This document shows positions 16,753-25,062 of a stretch of DNA of 64,000 nucleotides, piece after piece. Origin of the DNA: an uncultured Lachnospiraceae bacterium (GTDB lineage: Bacteria > Bacillota > Clostridia > Lachnospirales > Lachnospiraceae). A model generated the notes under the pieces. The model had not been told where the DNA came from. It saw only the letters and a program-made list of their open reading frames with translations, and ran no database searches. Numbering within the stretch: the stretch's first letter is position 1; every line of letters begins with the position of its first letter. The translations under genes and the position numbers were made by a program. The stretch is taken from contig CATBDC010000014.1 in assembly GCA_949502235.1 (NCBI GenBank), positions 1-64,000 of the forward strand, written 5' to 3'.

Positions 16753-17247
16753 TTACAGCACCTCGTGTAATACACGCATTACATTTTTATATGCGATTTT
16801 TTCGATTTCTTCGGAAGAAAGTCCTTCCTTTTTGAGATGCTCAAACAGTCTGTCCATAGAGGCAGGACTGGAAATCTCCAGACTGCCTTCTATCCCGTCA
16901 AAGTCCGTCCCAATGGCTGCACATTCTATTCCTCCGTACCGGATCATATGCTTCAAATGATGTGCCATCTGTTCTACCCGGCTTTCTTCATTTCCCGGTG
17001 TGTGATCCAAAAATTCCGGCCCAAAATTAACGCCTGCGATGCCGCCCTTTTCTCCAAGAATACGCAGCATATCATTTGTGAGATTCCTCGGATGGTTACA
17101 TATCTCCCGGCAGTTTGAATGTGAGGCTATGAACGGCTTTCTGCTCACTTGTGCCACATCATAAAATCCGCCGTCTGATAAATGGGAAACATCAACCAGC
17201 ATTCCCAGTTCATTCATGCGGACCATGTGTGGCACGGTTGAGTTCAA
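16753..17247 (-). pseudogene. Membrane dipeptidase (M19) remnant, N-terminal half missing
   Basis: The 164 residues match the second half of M19 (renal dipeptidase-like) zinc enzymes, which hydrolyse dipeptides: MNELGMLVDVSHLSD, the histidine of FIASHSNCREICNHPRNLTNDM, and IGTDFDGIEG with the metal-linked aspartate. The family is usually above 300 aa; the first half with the HxD metal ligands is absent. Homology begins at MVRMNELG, directly after six unmatched residues read from a TTG at 17247 with no ribosome site. Upstream lies only a hairpin and the gntR gene. I read it as a 5' deletion remnant; a functional short protein is unlikely. Confidence 0.75.
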
Positions 17248-17273
17248 GATGTTTTTTTATCATATTATATAAC

Positions 17274-17308
17274 AAGAGCAGAGTTATATGGATACCAACT
17301 CTGCTCTT
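17274..17308. terminator. Long hairpin after gntR
   Basis: A perfect 12-bp inverted repeat (AAGAGCAGAGTT / AACTCTGCTCTT) with an 11-base loop, 25 bases 3' of the gntR stop. It lacks an immediate U-run on the minus strand, although AT-rich sequence with seven A (plus-strand T) follows at 17251-17258. It marks the edge of the dipeptidase deletion. Confidence 0.55.
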
Positions 17309-17332
17309 AAAGCCTTTTCTACATTCTCCTGT

Positions 17333-18028
17333 CTATTTTCTTAACATATCAAAATATTGCTTATAGCTCCGGGAAATATATGTCATATGTTCTTTCATAT
17401 AAAAGTATGCAAATTCCGCATTTCCCTCTTCTATGGCATTTAATATTTTCAAATGCTGCTCGTCTAATACATCTCTCATCTTCTTTTGGTTTGCCGGCTG
17501 TAAAATTCCTAATGGAATCTTTGATTCCTCAAGTATCATCAATTGATCCATCATCTCATTTAGCTTCTCATTTCCCAAAAGCTCTACGAGTCCGCGGTGA
17601 AATTCTTCTAATTCATAACCGCCCTCTTTCGTCTTTATAGATTTTCTCAAATGCTCAAGCTTCTCTTTTTCCACCTTTCCCGCAATTTCCCTGACTACCT
17701 CCGGCTCCAGAAAGGAACGGATCTGTGTTGCAGTCATAAAGCTTTCACAATATTCCTCTACTGCCTCTGCAAAGCCCTGATGTTCACTAATATTCTCAAA
17801 GCTAAACAGAACAACGCTCCCGCGCCCTTTGCTGGTCTCCACAAATCCCATCTCTGCAAGCAAAGCCAGCGTCTTACGTACCGTGATTCTGCTGACCCCA
17901 TATTCCTCTATCAGCTCCTTCTCACTTGGAAGCAAATCCCCTTTCTTGTATACTCCGGATACAATTTTTCCCTTCAGCTCCTTTAGTACCTGCTCATACA
18001 ATGGTATCTGTACACTTTTCTTTGCCAT
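17333..18028 (-). CDS. GntR-family transcriptional regulator (FCD-type)
   Basis: The 231-aa protein begins with a GntR winged helix (residues about 8-75: IPLYEQVLKELKGKIVSG, LLPSEKELIEEYGVSRITVRKTL, GFVETSKGRGSVV). A helical FCD-like effector domain follows (about 90-225: MTATQIRSFLEPEVVREIAG, and EEFHRGLVELLGN with a metal-type histidine). Regulators of this type respond to small carboxylates or amino acids. It stands upstream of the dipeptidase/permease/lyase genes in the same direction and is divergent from the YheO-like gene. Its promoter at 18101-18130 overlaps a palindrome, consistent with autoregulation. Confidence 0.9.
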   Translation of the reverse strand: MAKKSVQIPLYEQVLKELKGKIVSGVYKKGDLLPSEKELIEEYGVSRITVRKTLALLAEMGFVETSKGRGSVVLFSFENISEHQGFAEAVEEYCESFMTATQIRSFLEPEVVREIAGKVEKEKLEHLRKSIKTKEGGYELEEFHRGLVELLGNEKLNEMMDQLMILEESKIPLGILQPANQKKMRDVLDEQHLKILNAIEEGNAEFAYFYMKEHMTYISRSYKQYFDMLRK

Positions 18029-18094
18029 ATCTTTTTGCCTCTCTGTTTTTAGATATTTGTATTTTTAACTGCTTCTTTTATCCCCAGTCAGCTG

Positions 18095-18130
18095 TACTTA
18101 AGTATAACAAGTTTTTAATATTCTTTTCAA
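18095..18130 (-). promoter_or_regulatory. gntR promoter with overlapping palindromic operator
   Basis: On the minus strand TTGAAA (18130-18125) and TATACT (18106-18101) are 18 bases apart. The perfect 10-bp palindrome TACTTAAGTA (18095-18104) covers the -10 region and is a plausible site for GntR itself. Confidence 0.6.
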
Positions 18131-18142
18131 GTCTGCAAAACC

Positions 18143-18171
18143 TTGTTTTTCCAAAAAAAGTCATATATAAT
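18143..18171 (+). promoter_or_regulatory. Promoter of the YheO-like regulator gene
   Basis: TTGTTT (18143-18148) and a consensus TATAAT (18166-18171) are separated by exactly 17 bases, 39 bases ahead of the start codon at 18210. Confidence 0.75.
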
Positions 18172-18209
18172 TGGGTATAAAATATATCACGTTTAAAGGG
18201 GAATTAAGA

Positions 18210-18854
18210 ATGAGTGACCATGAAGTTCTGGAAATTTATATAAGCCTTCTTCCATTTCTTGGTAAGGTTTTGGGACCCGGCTGTGAGCTGTGCGTCCATG
18301 ACATCAGCAGTCCTGACAAATCTATTATTGCCATTGAAAACAGTGCAACCGGAAGACAGATAGGACATCCCATGACTGATCTGGCCAATGAAATGATGGA
18401 AAAAGGGCTCTACGCTGATACTGACAGTGTCTTAAACTATGAAGGAAGTTCGAAGGGAAGGCCCTTCCTTTCTTCCACTTATTTTATAAAAAATGAAAAC
18501 CGGCTGATCGGGCTTTTATGCATTAATAAAGATATGAGCGCCGTAAATACGGCCTTTTCTTCGTTTCAGAATATGCTCTCCTCCTTCAACCTGACAGCTC
18601 CTGAAAATTCTGAATATACCGAAACTCTGGACGGACCGGTATCTGACCTGCTGCCAAACCTTGTGGCAGACGCCATCGCCCAGACCAATATCCTTCCGGA
18701 GCGTATGACATTAAAGGAACGGGTAGCACTTGTACAAAAGCTAAATGACCAGAGCATCCTTTCCATGAAGGGTGCTGTCAAAGAGATCGCTTCCCAGCTG
18801 GGAATCTCTGAACCTACTGTTTACCGGTACTTAAACCGCAAAAACGAAGAATAA
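18210..18854 (+). CDS. YheO/DauR-type transcriptional regulator (PAS-like plus HTH)
   Basis: Start at the ATG at 18210, preceded by AAAGGGGAATTAAG; the frame is open 13 codons further but without a ribosome site. The 214-aa protein has the YheO PAS-like domain at residues about 5-120 (LGPGCELCVHDIS, IENSATGRQIGHPMTDL, STYFIKNENRLIGLLCIN). A C-terminal HTH follows at about 170-214 (LVQKLNDQSILSMKGAVKEIASQLGISEPTVYRYLNR). DauR of this family controls D-arginine catabolism in Pseudomonas. Here the neighbours suggest control of ridA or the amino-acid locus. It converges with ridA across the hairpin at 18859-18886. Confidence 0.85.
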   Translation: MSDHEVLEIYISLLPFLGKVLGPGCELCVHDISSPDKSIIAIENSATGRQIGHPMTDLANEMMEKGLYADTDSVLNYEGSSKGRPFLSSTYFIKNENRLIGLLCINKDMSAVNTAFSSFQNMLSSFNLTAPENSEYTETLDGPVSDLLPNLVADAIAQTNILPERMTLKERVALVQKLNDQSILSMKGAVKEIASQLGISEPTVYRYLNRKNEE

Positions 18855-18858
18855 TTTT

Positions 18859-18886
18859 ACGGCATGCCCTTTCCTGGACATGCCGT
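18859..18886. terminator. Hairpin between convergent yheO-like and ridA genes
   Basis: An 8-bp perfect stem, ACGGCATG / CATGCCGT, 5 bases after the stop at 18854. The following sequence is only moderately T-rich. Confidence 0.55.
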
Positions 18887-18916
18887 ATATCTATTTTGGA
18901 GGGAATCTAATAATCC

Positions 18917-19318
18917 TTATTCTGCCTTAAGTGTTCCTCTTGCACAAGTAACCTCTATCTCTACCTTTGCGCCCATGGGAAGAGCGCCAACCTGTACACA
19001 GGAGCGTACCGGATAGGGTTCCTTCACATATTCTGCATATACAGTATTGACTGCTGCAAAGTCATTAATATCCGCCAGATAAATAGTCGTCCTCACAACG
19101 TTCTCATATGTAAGGCCTGCAGCCTCAAGAAGTGCGCCGATGTTGTCCATAGACTGTTTTGCCTGTCCTGCTGCATCCTCTGCCTCAATCTTTCCTGTCT
19201 CCGGATTAATGGGAAGCTGTCCTGAAAAAAGAACAAGACCGTCTAAACATAATCCAGGTGAATAGCATCCTATGGCCTTCGGTGCCTTTTCTGATGTAAT
19301 TGGTGTCTGAAAACTCAT
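18917..19318 (-). CDS. ridA: RidA-family imine/enamine deaminase
   Basis: This is a 133-aa protein of the RidA (YjgF/UK114) family. These are trimers that hydrolyse reactive 2-aminoacrylate and related imines made by PLP enzymes to ketoacids and ammonia. Family signatures are AIGCYSPGLCLDG and LFSGQLPINPETG near the N-terminus, NVVRTTIYLADINDF near 73-87, and the substrate-binding arginine in YPVRSCVQVGALPMGAKVEIEVTC near 101-124. The start ATG at 19318 has GGAAGGTATAAAA before it. It is monocistronic, facing the YheO-like regulator, in the same neighbourhood as a PatB-like lyase that would make such imines. Confidence 0.94.
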   Translation of the reverse strand: MSFQTPITSEKAPKAIGCYSPGLCLDGLVLFSGQLPINPETGKIEAEDAAGQAKQSMDNIGALLEAAGLTYENVVRTTIYLADINDFAAVNTVYAEYVKEPYPVRSCVQVGALPMGAKVEIEVTCARGTLKAE

Positions 19319-19442
19319 TTTTATACCTTCCTTCCCGCAAAGTATGTATACCCTGCTTTCATATATTATGACTCTGTAATCAGAATATCACCATTCATTA
19401 CCCATTGTCAATAATTTTTCTATCATTTTAATAATTTTTATT

Positions 19443-21362
19443 TCAATATACTTTACGTCCGGAGGCCGCTGTCATTCCCGTATAGAGCTGATAATACCTT
19501 CCCTTTTCCTCAATAAGCTGTTCATGTGTCCCACGCTCAATAATGCGCCCCTGCTCCAGCACCATGATACAGTCTGCATTTCGCACAGTTGACAGCCTGT
19601 GGGCAATGACAAATGTAGTCCTCCCCTTCATCAGCCTATCCATGCCGTCCTGCACGATCCGCTCTGTTCTTGTATCAATAGAGCTGGTAGCCTCATCAAG
19701 AATCAATACCGGCGGGTCTGCCACCGCCGCCCTTGCAATGGCAAGAAGCTGCCGCTGACCCTGGCTTAGGCTGGCGCCGTCTCCGGTCAGAATTGTATCA
19801 TATCCTTCAGGAAGCCTCCTGATAAAGCCGTCCGCATTGGCAAGCCTTGCCGATGCCACAACCTCCTCATCTGTGGCAGAAAGCATCCCGAACCGGATAT
19901 TTTCCCGGACCGTCCCGGTAAACAGATGGGTGTCCTGAAGTACGATTCCAAGAGATCTTCTAAGATCCGCCTTTTTTATCTTATTCACATTAATCCCGTC
20001 ATACCGGATTTTTCCGTCCTGAATATCATAAAACCGGTTAATCAGATTCGTAATTGTTGTTTTCCCTGCCCCGGTAGAACCGACAAAGGCGATTTTCTGT
20101 CCCGGCTCAGCAAAAAGCTTCACGTCATGGAGCACAATCTTTTCGTCTGTATACCCGAAATCCACGCCGTCAAACACTACATCTCCCTTCACTTCCACAT
20201 AATCCACACTTTTATCTGCCTGATGAATATGCTTCCACGCCCAGCGCCCGGTTCTTTCCTCACACTCCAAGAGCACGCCGTTTTCCTTTCTTACATTTAC
20301 CAGTGTTACATAACCGTTATCATCTTCTGCCTTCTCATCCAGAAGCGCGAAGATACGCTCTGCCCCTGCCATAGCCATGACAATCGCATTCATCTGCATG
20401 CTCACCTGGTTAACCGGCATGCTGAAGCTCTTATTAAAGGTCAGAAAGCTTGCAAGAGAACCAAGCGTCAGCCCGCCGATTCCATTAAGCGCCAGGGTTC
20501 CTCCTACAATGGCGCAGATAACATAGCTTACATTCCCAAGCTGTGCGTTAATGGGCCCTAAAAAATTGGCAAAGGTATTGGCTCTGTCCGCGCTTTCAAA
20601 AAGCCGGTCATTCTTCTCCTTAAACTCTGCCTTACACGTTTCCTCATGGCAGAACACCTTTATAACCTTCTGCCCATTCATCATTTCTTCAATATAACCG
20701 TTCACTGCGCCCAGATTCTTCTGCTGCTCCAGGAAATATTTCCCGCTTAAGCCTGCGGACTTCTTTGAACAAAACACCATAAGCGCCACCATCACAAGAG
20801 TCACGCATGTAAGCGGGACACTTAAGATCAGCATACTGATAAAAACACTGACAATGGTAAAGCCGCTGTTTACAAGCTGGGGGATGCTCTGGCTTACCAT
20901 CTGCCTTAATGTATCAATATCATTGGTATACACAGACATAATATCCCCATGGGCATGGGTGTCAAAATATTTAATGGGAAGTCTCTCCATATGGGAGAAC
21001 AGATCATCCCGGAGATCTCTTAGGGTTCCCTGGGTTACATTTATCATAATCCGGTTGTGTCCATAGCTTGCAAGTATTCCCGCCGCATAAAAGCCCGCCA
21101 CCCTGATAATGGCATGCATAAGCGGTGAAAAATTAGGATTATCAGTAAGAAGAAACGGCGTAATATAATCATCAATCAGGGTTTTCATAAAAAGTGTTCC
21201 CTGCACGTTGCATAAAACCCCGATAAATATGAGAACAATGACTGCCCCATAATGAAGGCCATATCTTCGGAATACATACTTCATCAGACGCACAAACAAC
21301 CTGCCGGGGTTTTTGACCCCTGGCTTTACTCCTCTTGGCACACGGTTCATTGGTCCTGCCAT
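19443..21362 (-). CDS. ABC exporter half-transporter (permease-ATPase), subunit 2
   Basis: In this 639-aa protein, residues about 30-330 are a six-helix exporter domain and the remainder an ABC ATPase: Walker A GSTGAGKTT near 432, Q-loop VLQDTHLF, signature LSQGQRQLLAIARA, Walker B PVLILDEATSS and H-loop AHRLS. An insertion of about 45 residues between the membrane domain and the ATPase (DDNGYVTLVNVRKENG to KHIHQADKSVD) is typical of this subfamily. It begins 3 bases after its partner gene, so the pair should form a heterodimer. Here the signature and catalytic glutamate (DEAT) are canonical. Substrates of such pairs are drugs, peptides or lipids; none can be deduced. Confidence 0.92.
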   Translation of the reverse strand: MAGPMNRVPRGVKPGVKNPGRLFVRLMKYVFRRYGLHYGAVIVLIFIGVLCNVQGTLFMKTLIDDYITPFLLTDNPNFSPLMHAIIRVAGFYAAGILASYGHNRIMINVTQGTLRDLRDDLFSHMERLPIKYFDTHAHGDIMSVYTNDIDTLRQMVSQSIPQLVNSGFTIVSVFISMLILSVPLTCVTLVMVALMVFCSKKSAGLSGKYFLEQQKNLGAVNGYIEEMMNGQKVIKVFCHEETCKAEFKEKNDRLFESADRANTFANFLGPINAQLGNVSYVICAIVGGTLALNGIGGLTLGSLASFLTFNKSFSMPVNQVSMQMNAIVMAMAGAERIFALLDEKAEDDNGYVTLVNVRKENGVLLECEERTGRWAWKHIHQADKSVDYVEVKGDVVFDGVDFGYTDEKIVLHDVKLFAEPGQKIAFVGSTGAGKTTITNLINRFYDIQDGKIRYDGINVNKIKKADLRRSLGIVLQDTHLFTGTVRENIRFGMLSATDEEVVASARLANADGFIRRLPEGYDTILTGDGASLSQGQRQLLAIARAAVADPPVLILDEATSSIDTRTERIVQDGMDRLMKGRTTFVIAHRLSTVRNADCIMVLEQGRIIERGTHEQLIEEKGRYYQLYTGMTAASGRKVY

Positions 21363-21365
21363 CTT

Positions 21366-23114
21366 TTACTCACCTGCCCTTTCATCAAAATCACCGCCGC
21401 CCTTTGTCTGGGACTCATAAACCTCCCGGTAGATTTCATTATTCAGGAGAAGCTCCTCGTGGGTTCCGAACCCATCGACTTTCCCCTCCTCCATGACAAT
21501 AATTCTGTCAGCATCCTGCACGCTTCCTATACGCTGGGCAATAATAAGCTTTGTGGTATCCGGGATTTCCTCTTTTAATGCTTTCCGTATCCTTGCATCT
21601 GTCGCCGTATCCACCGCGCTTGTACTGTCATCCAATATGAGGATCTTCGGTTTCTTAAGAAGAGCCCTGGCGATACACAGGCGCTGCTTCTGACCACCGG
21701 ACACATTGCTTCCGCCCTGCTCGATATGCGTCTGATATCCATCCGGAAACCGTTCAATAAACTCATCCGCACAGGCAAGCCGGCAGGCCGCCCTTAACTC
21801 CTCCCCGGAGGCTCCAGGGTTTCCCCATCTTAAATTATCTGAAATAGTTCCCGAAAACAGTACATTATTCTGAAGCACTACGGATACCTGCTCCCTAAGC
21901 GTTTCCATATCATATTCCTTTACATTGCGGCCTCCGACTCTCACCTCGCCGCCTGTCACGTCATAAAGCCTGCTGATAAGACTTACAAGGCTGCTCTTAG
22001 CGCTTCCGGTACCGCCGATAATCCCGATAGTCTCTCCGGACCGGATAGATAAGGTTACATCCTTAAGCACTGGATCGCTGCTCTCCTTCTTATAAGAAAA
22101 ATACACCTTATCAAACTCAATACTGCCGTCCGCAACCTCCATAACCGGATTCTCCGGATTCGTAAGAGCGCTGGTTTCATTTAACACCTCCGCAATCCGC
22201 CTGGCACTTGCCATACTCATAGAAATCATGACAAAAACCATGGACAGCATCATCAGGCTCATAAGAATATTCATACAGTATGTAAGAAGGCTCATAAGCT
22301 CCCCGGTAGTCAGGGAATCTGACACGATCATCTTCGCCCCAATCCAGCTTATCAGAAGGATGCAGGAATATACCGTAAACATCATAAGAGGCCCGTTATA
22401 TACCAGGTTTTTTTCCGCTTTAAAAAAGATACGGTAAATATTTTCACTCGCTCTTTTAAACTTATCCGTCTCCTGCTCTTCCCTCACATATGCCTTCACT
22501 ACACGGATAGCGGATACGTTTTCCTGGACAGATGCATTCATTTCATCATATTTCGGAAATGCCTGCTGGAAATACTTTGTGGCGCGCCTCATAATCGAAA
22601 ACAGCAGGATTCCCAGAATCACCACTGCAGCCAGATAAATACTGGAGAGCCTTGCGTTAATCGTAAATGCCATTATCATAGCACAGATAAGGCTCGCAGG
22701 AGCCCTCGTAAACATTCTTAATGTCATCTGGTACGCATTCTGTATATTGGTTACATCCGTAGTCAGACGGGTAACCAGTCCCGCTGTGCTATATTTGTCA
22801 ATATTAGAAAAAGAAAAGGTCTGGATACGGTTAAACATGGCCTCCCTTAGATTTCTGGCAAATCCAGCCGATGCCTTTGCGCCGAACCGCCCGCCGCCGA
22901 TTCCCGCGAAAAGCCCGATAAGCGCCGCCGCCGTCATCAGTGCCCCTACGCGGTAAATATGCCCGAGATCCCCTGCATTTACTCCTTTGTCAATGATAGA
23001 AGCCATCAGATAGGGAATCACCATCTCCATCAGAACCTCGATAATCATAAAAAGCGGCGTTGCCAAAGACGCCTTCTTATATTCCTTTACTTCCTTTAAT
23101 AATGTCCGAAGCAT
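21366..23114 (-). CDS. ABC exporter half-transporter (permease-ATPase), subunit 1
   Basis: Start at the ATG at 23114 with GGGAGGGATTTG ahead, one codon inside a slightly longer frame from a TTG. The 582-aa protein has a six-helix exporter domain (residues about 15-310) and an ATPase: Walker A GGTGSAKSS (alanine replacing the usual glycine before K), Q-loop VLQNNVLF, signature NVSGGQKQRLCIARA, and Walker B KILILDDSTSAVD with D in place of the catalytic E. AQRIG stands where AHRLS is usual, so the H-loop histidine is Q. These changes mark the degenerate, regulatory-site subunit of a heterodimeric exporter, with the downstream gene as the active partner. Confidence 0.92.
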   Translation of the reverse strand: MLRTLLKEVKEYKKASLATPLFMIIEVLMEMVIPYLMASIIDKGVNAGDLGHIYRVGALMTAAALIGLFAGIGGGRFGAKASAGFARNLREAMFNRIQTFSFSNIDKYSTAGLVTRLTTDVTNIQNAYQMTLRMFTRAPASLICAMIMAFTINARLSSIYLAAVVILGILLFSIMRRATKYFQQAFPKYDEMNASVQENVSAIRVVKAYVREEQETDKFKRASENIYRIFFKAEKNLVYNGPLMMFTVYSCILLISWIGAKMIVSDSLTTGELMSLLTYCMNILMSLMMLSMVFVMISMSMASARRIAEVLNETSALTNPENPVMEVADGSIEFDKVYFSYKKESSDPVLKDVTLSIRSGETIGIIGGTGSAKSSLVSLISRLYDVTGGEVRVGGRNVKEYDMETLREQVSVVLQNNVLFSGTISDNLRWGNPGASGEELRAACRLACADEFIERFPDGYQTHIEQGGSNVSGGQKQRLCIARALLKKPKILILDDSTSAVDTATDARIRKALKEEIPDTTKLIIAQRIGSVQDADRIIVMEEGKVDGFGTHEELLLNNEIYREVYESQTKGGGDFDERAGE

Positions 23115-23152
23115 CAAATCCCTCCCTTAAGGTTTATTTTGTGAAAAAGCCC

Positions 23153-23181
23153 TTGCTATCTAGTTTTCAATACTATATAAT
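23153..23181 (+). promoter_or_regulatory. Promoter of the DUF1836 gene
   Basis: TTGCTA (23153-23158) and TATAAT (23176-23181) are 17 bases apart, 21 bases ahead of the ATG at 23203. Confidence 0.75.
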
Positions 23182-23202
23182 AGCTATATTGAGGTGATAA
23201 TT

Positions 23203-23820
23203 ATGGTAATTGATACAAAGGATATGCTGGGGAGCATCCTGTCAAGCATTGCACGGATAGACTATATCAAGCCGGAGGACATTCCGAATATTGATCTGTA
23301 TATGGATCAGGTTACAACCTTTATGGACGAGCAGTTAGCCACCACAAAGCGGTATGATGAGGATAAGGTTCTTACAAAGACTATGATAAATAATTATGCA
23401 AAGAATAATCTTCTGCCTCCCCCGGTAAAAAAGAAGTATTCCAAGGAGCATGTCCTTGTCATGATATTCATTTATTATTTCAAGAACATTCTTTCCATTA
23501 AGGACATTGAAACACTGCTTGCGCCCATCACGGAAAAGTATTTCCATAACGGCAGGGATTTTGATATTACATCTATTTATAAGGAGGTCTGTGAGCTTGA
23601 AAAATCCCGCATTGACGCCCTGCAAAAGGATGTGGCAAAGGCCTATCACCAGGCTATGGATTCCTTTTGCGCTGCAGGGGCTGATGAGGAAGACCGGGAT
23701 TACTTAAAGCTTTTTTCCTTTATCGCTTCCTTAAGCTTTGATGTCTATGTAAAAAAGCTTTTGATAGAAAAGCTCATCAATGAGCTTCCCGAACCGTCAC
23801 ATGACAAGAAAAAAAAATAG
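23203..23820 (+). CDS. DUF1836 domain protein (putative MerR-like HTH)
   Basis: I prefer the ATG at 23203 (GAGGTGATAATT upstream) over the in-frame GTG at 23194. The 205-aa protein matches DUF1836: an N-terminal region with VTTFMDEQL, then an HTH-like core TKTMINNYAKNNLLPPPVKKKYSKEHV (about 61-87), resembling MerR-type recognition of a second helix-turn-helix. IYYFKNILSIKDIETLL and a helical C-terminus follow. The family is common in Firmicutes and assumed to bind DNA; no target is known to me. It is divergent from the ABC exporter genes and so may control them, which is inference. Confidence 0.8.
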   Translation: MVIDTKDMLGSILSSIARIDYIKPEDIPNIDLYMDQVTTFMDEQLATTKRYDEDKVLTKTMINNYAKNNLLPPPVKKKYSKEHVLVMIFIYYFKNILSIKDIETLLAPITEKYFHNGRDFDITSIYKEVCELEKSRIDALQKDVAKAYHQAMDSFCAAGADEEDRDYLKLFSFIASLSFDVYVKKLLIEKLINELPEPSHDKKKK

Positions 23821-23854
23821 GTTACCAGAGCACCCGCAGGGCGTAAACAATAAC

Positions 23855-23880
23855 AAAAATAGGGCATCGGCCCTATTTTT
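23855..23880. terminator. Bidirectional terminator between convergent genes
   Basis: An 11-bp stem, AAAAATAGGGC / GCCCTATTTTT, with a 4-base loop. It serves the DUF1836 gene (plus) and overlaps the stop of the YerC-like gene (minus). Confidence 0.85.
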
Positions 23881-24163
23881 TATTGATTCTCTCAAACACC
23901 ATATCATATCCGTCATTACCGTAATTAAGGGAACGGTTCACTCTGCTTATGGTTGCCGTAGAAGCTCCGGTCTTCTCCGCAATCTCAAGATAGGTCTTTC
24001 GCTCCCGCAGCATCTTTGCCACTTCAAATCTCTGGGATAGGGATAAGAGCTCATTTATCGTACAGATATCCTCAAAAAATGTATAACATTCCTCCTTATC
24101 CCTTAGACTAAGTACAGCGTCGAACAGATAGTCTACCGCCTCTGTTCTGATTTTCTTACTCAT
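23873..24163 (-). CDS. YerC/YecD TrpR-related transcriptional regulator
   Basis: A 96-aa all-helical protein of the TrpR superfamily, YerC/YecD type. It contains FFEDICTINELLSLSQRFEVAKML (about 29-52), the dimerisation and first DNA-contact helices, and the reader-type HTH YLEIAEKTGASTATISRVNRSL (about 58-79). It ends in the NYGNDGYDMVF motif characteristic of the family. The regulated genes are not known; the neighbouring PHP-domain gene lies 70 bases downstream in the same orientation order (upstream on the strand). The gene ends inside the terminator hairpin. Confidence 0.88.
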   Translation of the reverse strand: MSKKIRTEAVDYLFDAVLSLRDKEECYTFFEDICTINELLSLSQRFEVAKMLRERKTYLEIAEKTGASTATISRVNRSLNYGNDGYDMVFERINKK

Positions 24164-24232
24164 AGCATGATACTCCTTTATGCCAGTATTTCCTTACTGC
24201 TATATTTTAACACAGTAAATTCATAAAGTCTA

Positions 24233-24958
24233 TCACTTTTTTGTCCGTTTCAAAGAAGCCTTAAGCTTTTCCAAAGAAGTATTTGCGATAAGCTCCTCCG
24301 GGAAATCCGCTTTCTCTATAAGTCCTTCTACACAGCTGTAGTCCGCAATTGTCGCATCTACATGGGAGTCTGTATTTAATACAACCTCTGCCCCGTATTG
24401 TTTACAGAAAGACAGCATTTCTAATATATTTTCTCTTGCATTTTCCCTGAATCCTCCTGGTCTTAAGGAAGAATTATTTACCTCTAAAAGGGTATCTGCC
24501 TCTTTTGCCTTTTTTACAAGCATCTCGTAATCCACAGGATATCTTCCGTCATCAGGATGTCCGATAATATCAATGTATGGATTCTCCATTGCCCGCAGGT
24601 ATGCCCCGGTAATCTTGTCTTTCTCCGGCTCGCCTTTATAGCATGGCCTGTGAATACTTGCAATTGTGATATCCAGGCTCCGAAGCACAGATTCCGGAAG
24701 GTCCACCTCTCCGGTTTCATTTCGTATATTCAGCTCCGCCCCAAGAAGAAGCTCTATCCCCCATCTCGTTCTCGGAACTACCTGAAGATTCTGGAAATAA
24801 AAAATATTCGTGCTCCCCGGCATATCCGGCGCATGGTCCGTAATTGCAAGGCCTTTCAGTCCCTTTTCTTCTGCCGCCAGAGCCATCTCCTTCATGGTAC
24901 TGTAGGCATGGCCGCTCACCAGCGTGTGGGTATGTGTATCGATTTCTATTTTCATCAT
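24233..24958 (-). CDS. PHP-domain phosphoesterase (YcdX-like)
   Basis: Start at the ATG at 24958 with GGGAGGAAAAGCTTT before it, giving 241 aa; an upstream extension of eight codons lacks a ribosome site. Metal-binding motifs of the PHP fold are all visible: IDTHTHTLVSGHA (residues 4-16), ITDHAPD (about 37-43), the glutamate of GAELNIR (about 72), ASIHRP (about 98-103), IIGHPDDG (about 129), and NTDSHVDA near 192. This is the trinuclear-metal YcdX/HisPPase-like group, phosphatases with an unassigned substrate. It is probably monocistronic. Confidence 0.9.
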   Translation of the reverse strand: MMKIEIDTHTHTLVSGHAYSTMKEMALAAEEKGLKGLAITDHAPDMPGSTNIFYFQNLQVVPRTRWGIELLLGAELNIRNETGEVDLPESVLRSLDITIASIHRPCYKGEPEKDKITGAYLRAMENPYIDIIGHPDDGRYPVDYEMLVKKAKEADTLLEVNNSSLRPGGFRENARENILEMLSFCKQYGAEVVLNTDSHVDATIADYSCVEGLIEKADFPEELIANTSLEKLKASLKRTKK

Positions 24959-25062
24959 AAAGCTTTTCCTCCCTTGCACCAAATATTATATCGCATAAAT
25001 TTTCAATTTTCTACAAAAACTAAAACGAAATATCAAATAAACTTAAACCAGGAGGTTTTTAT

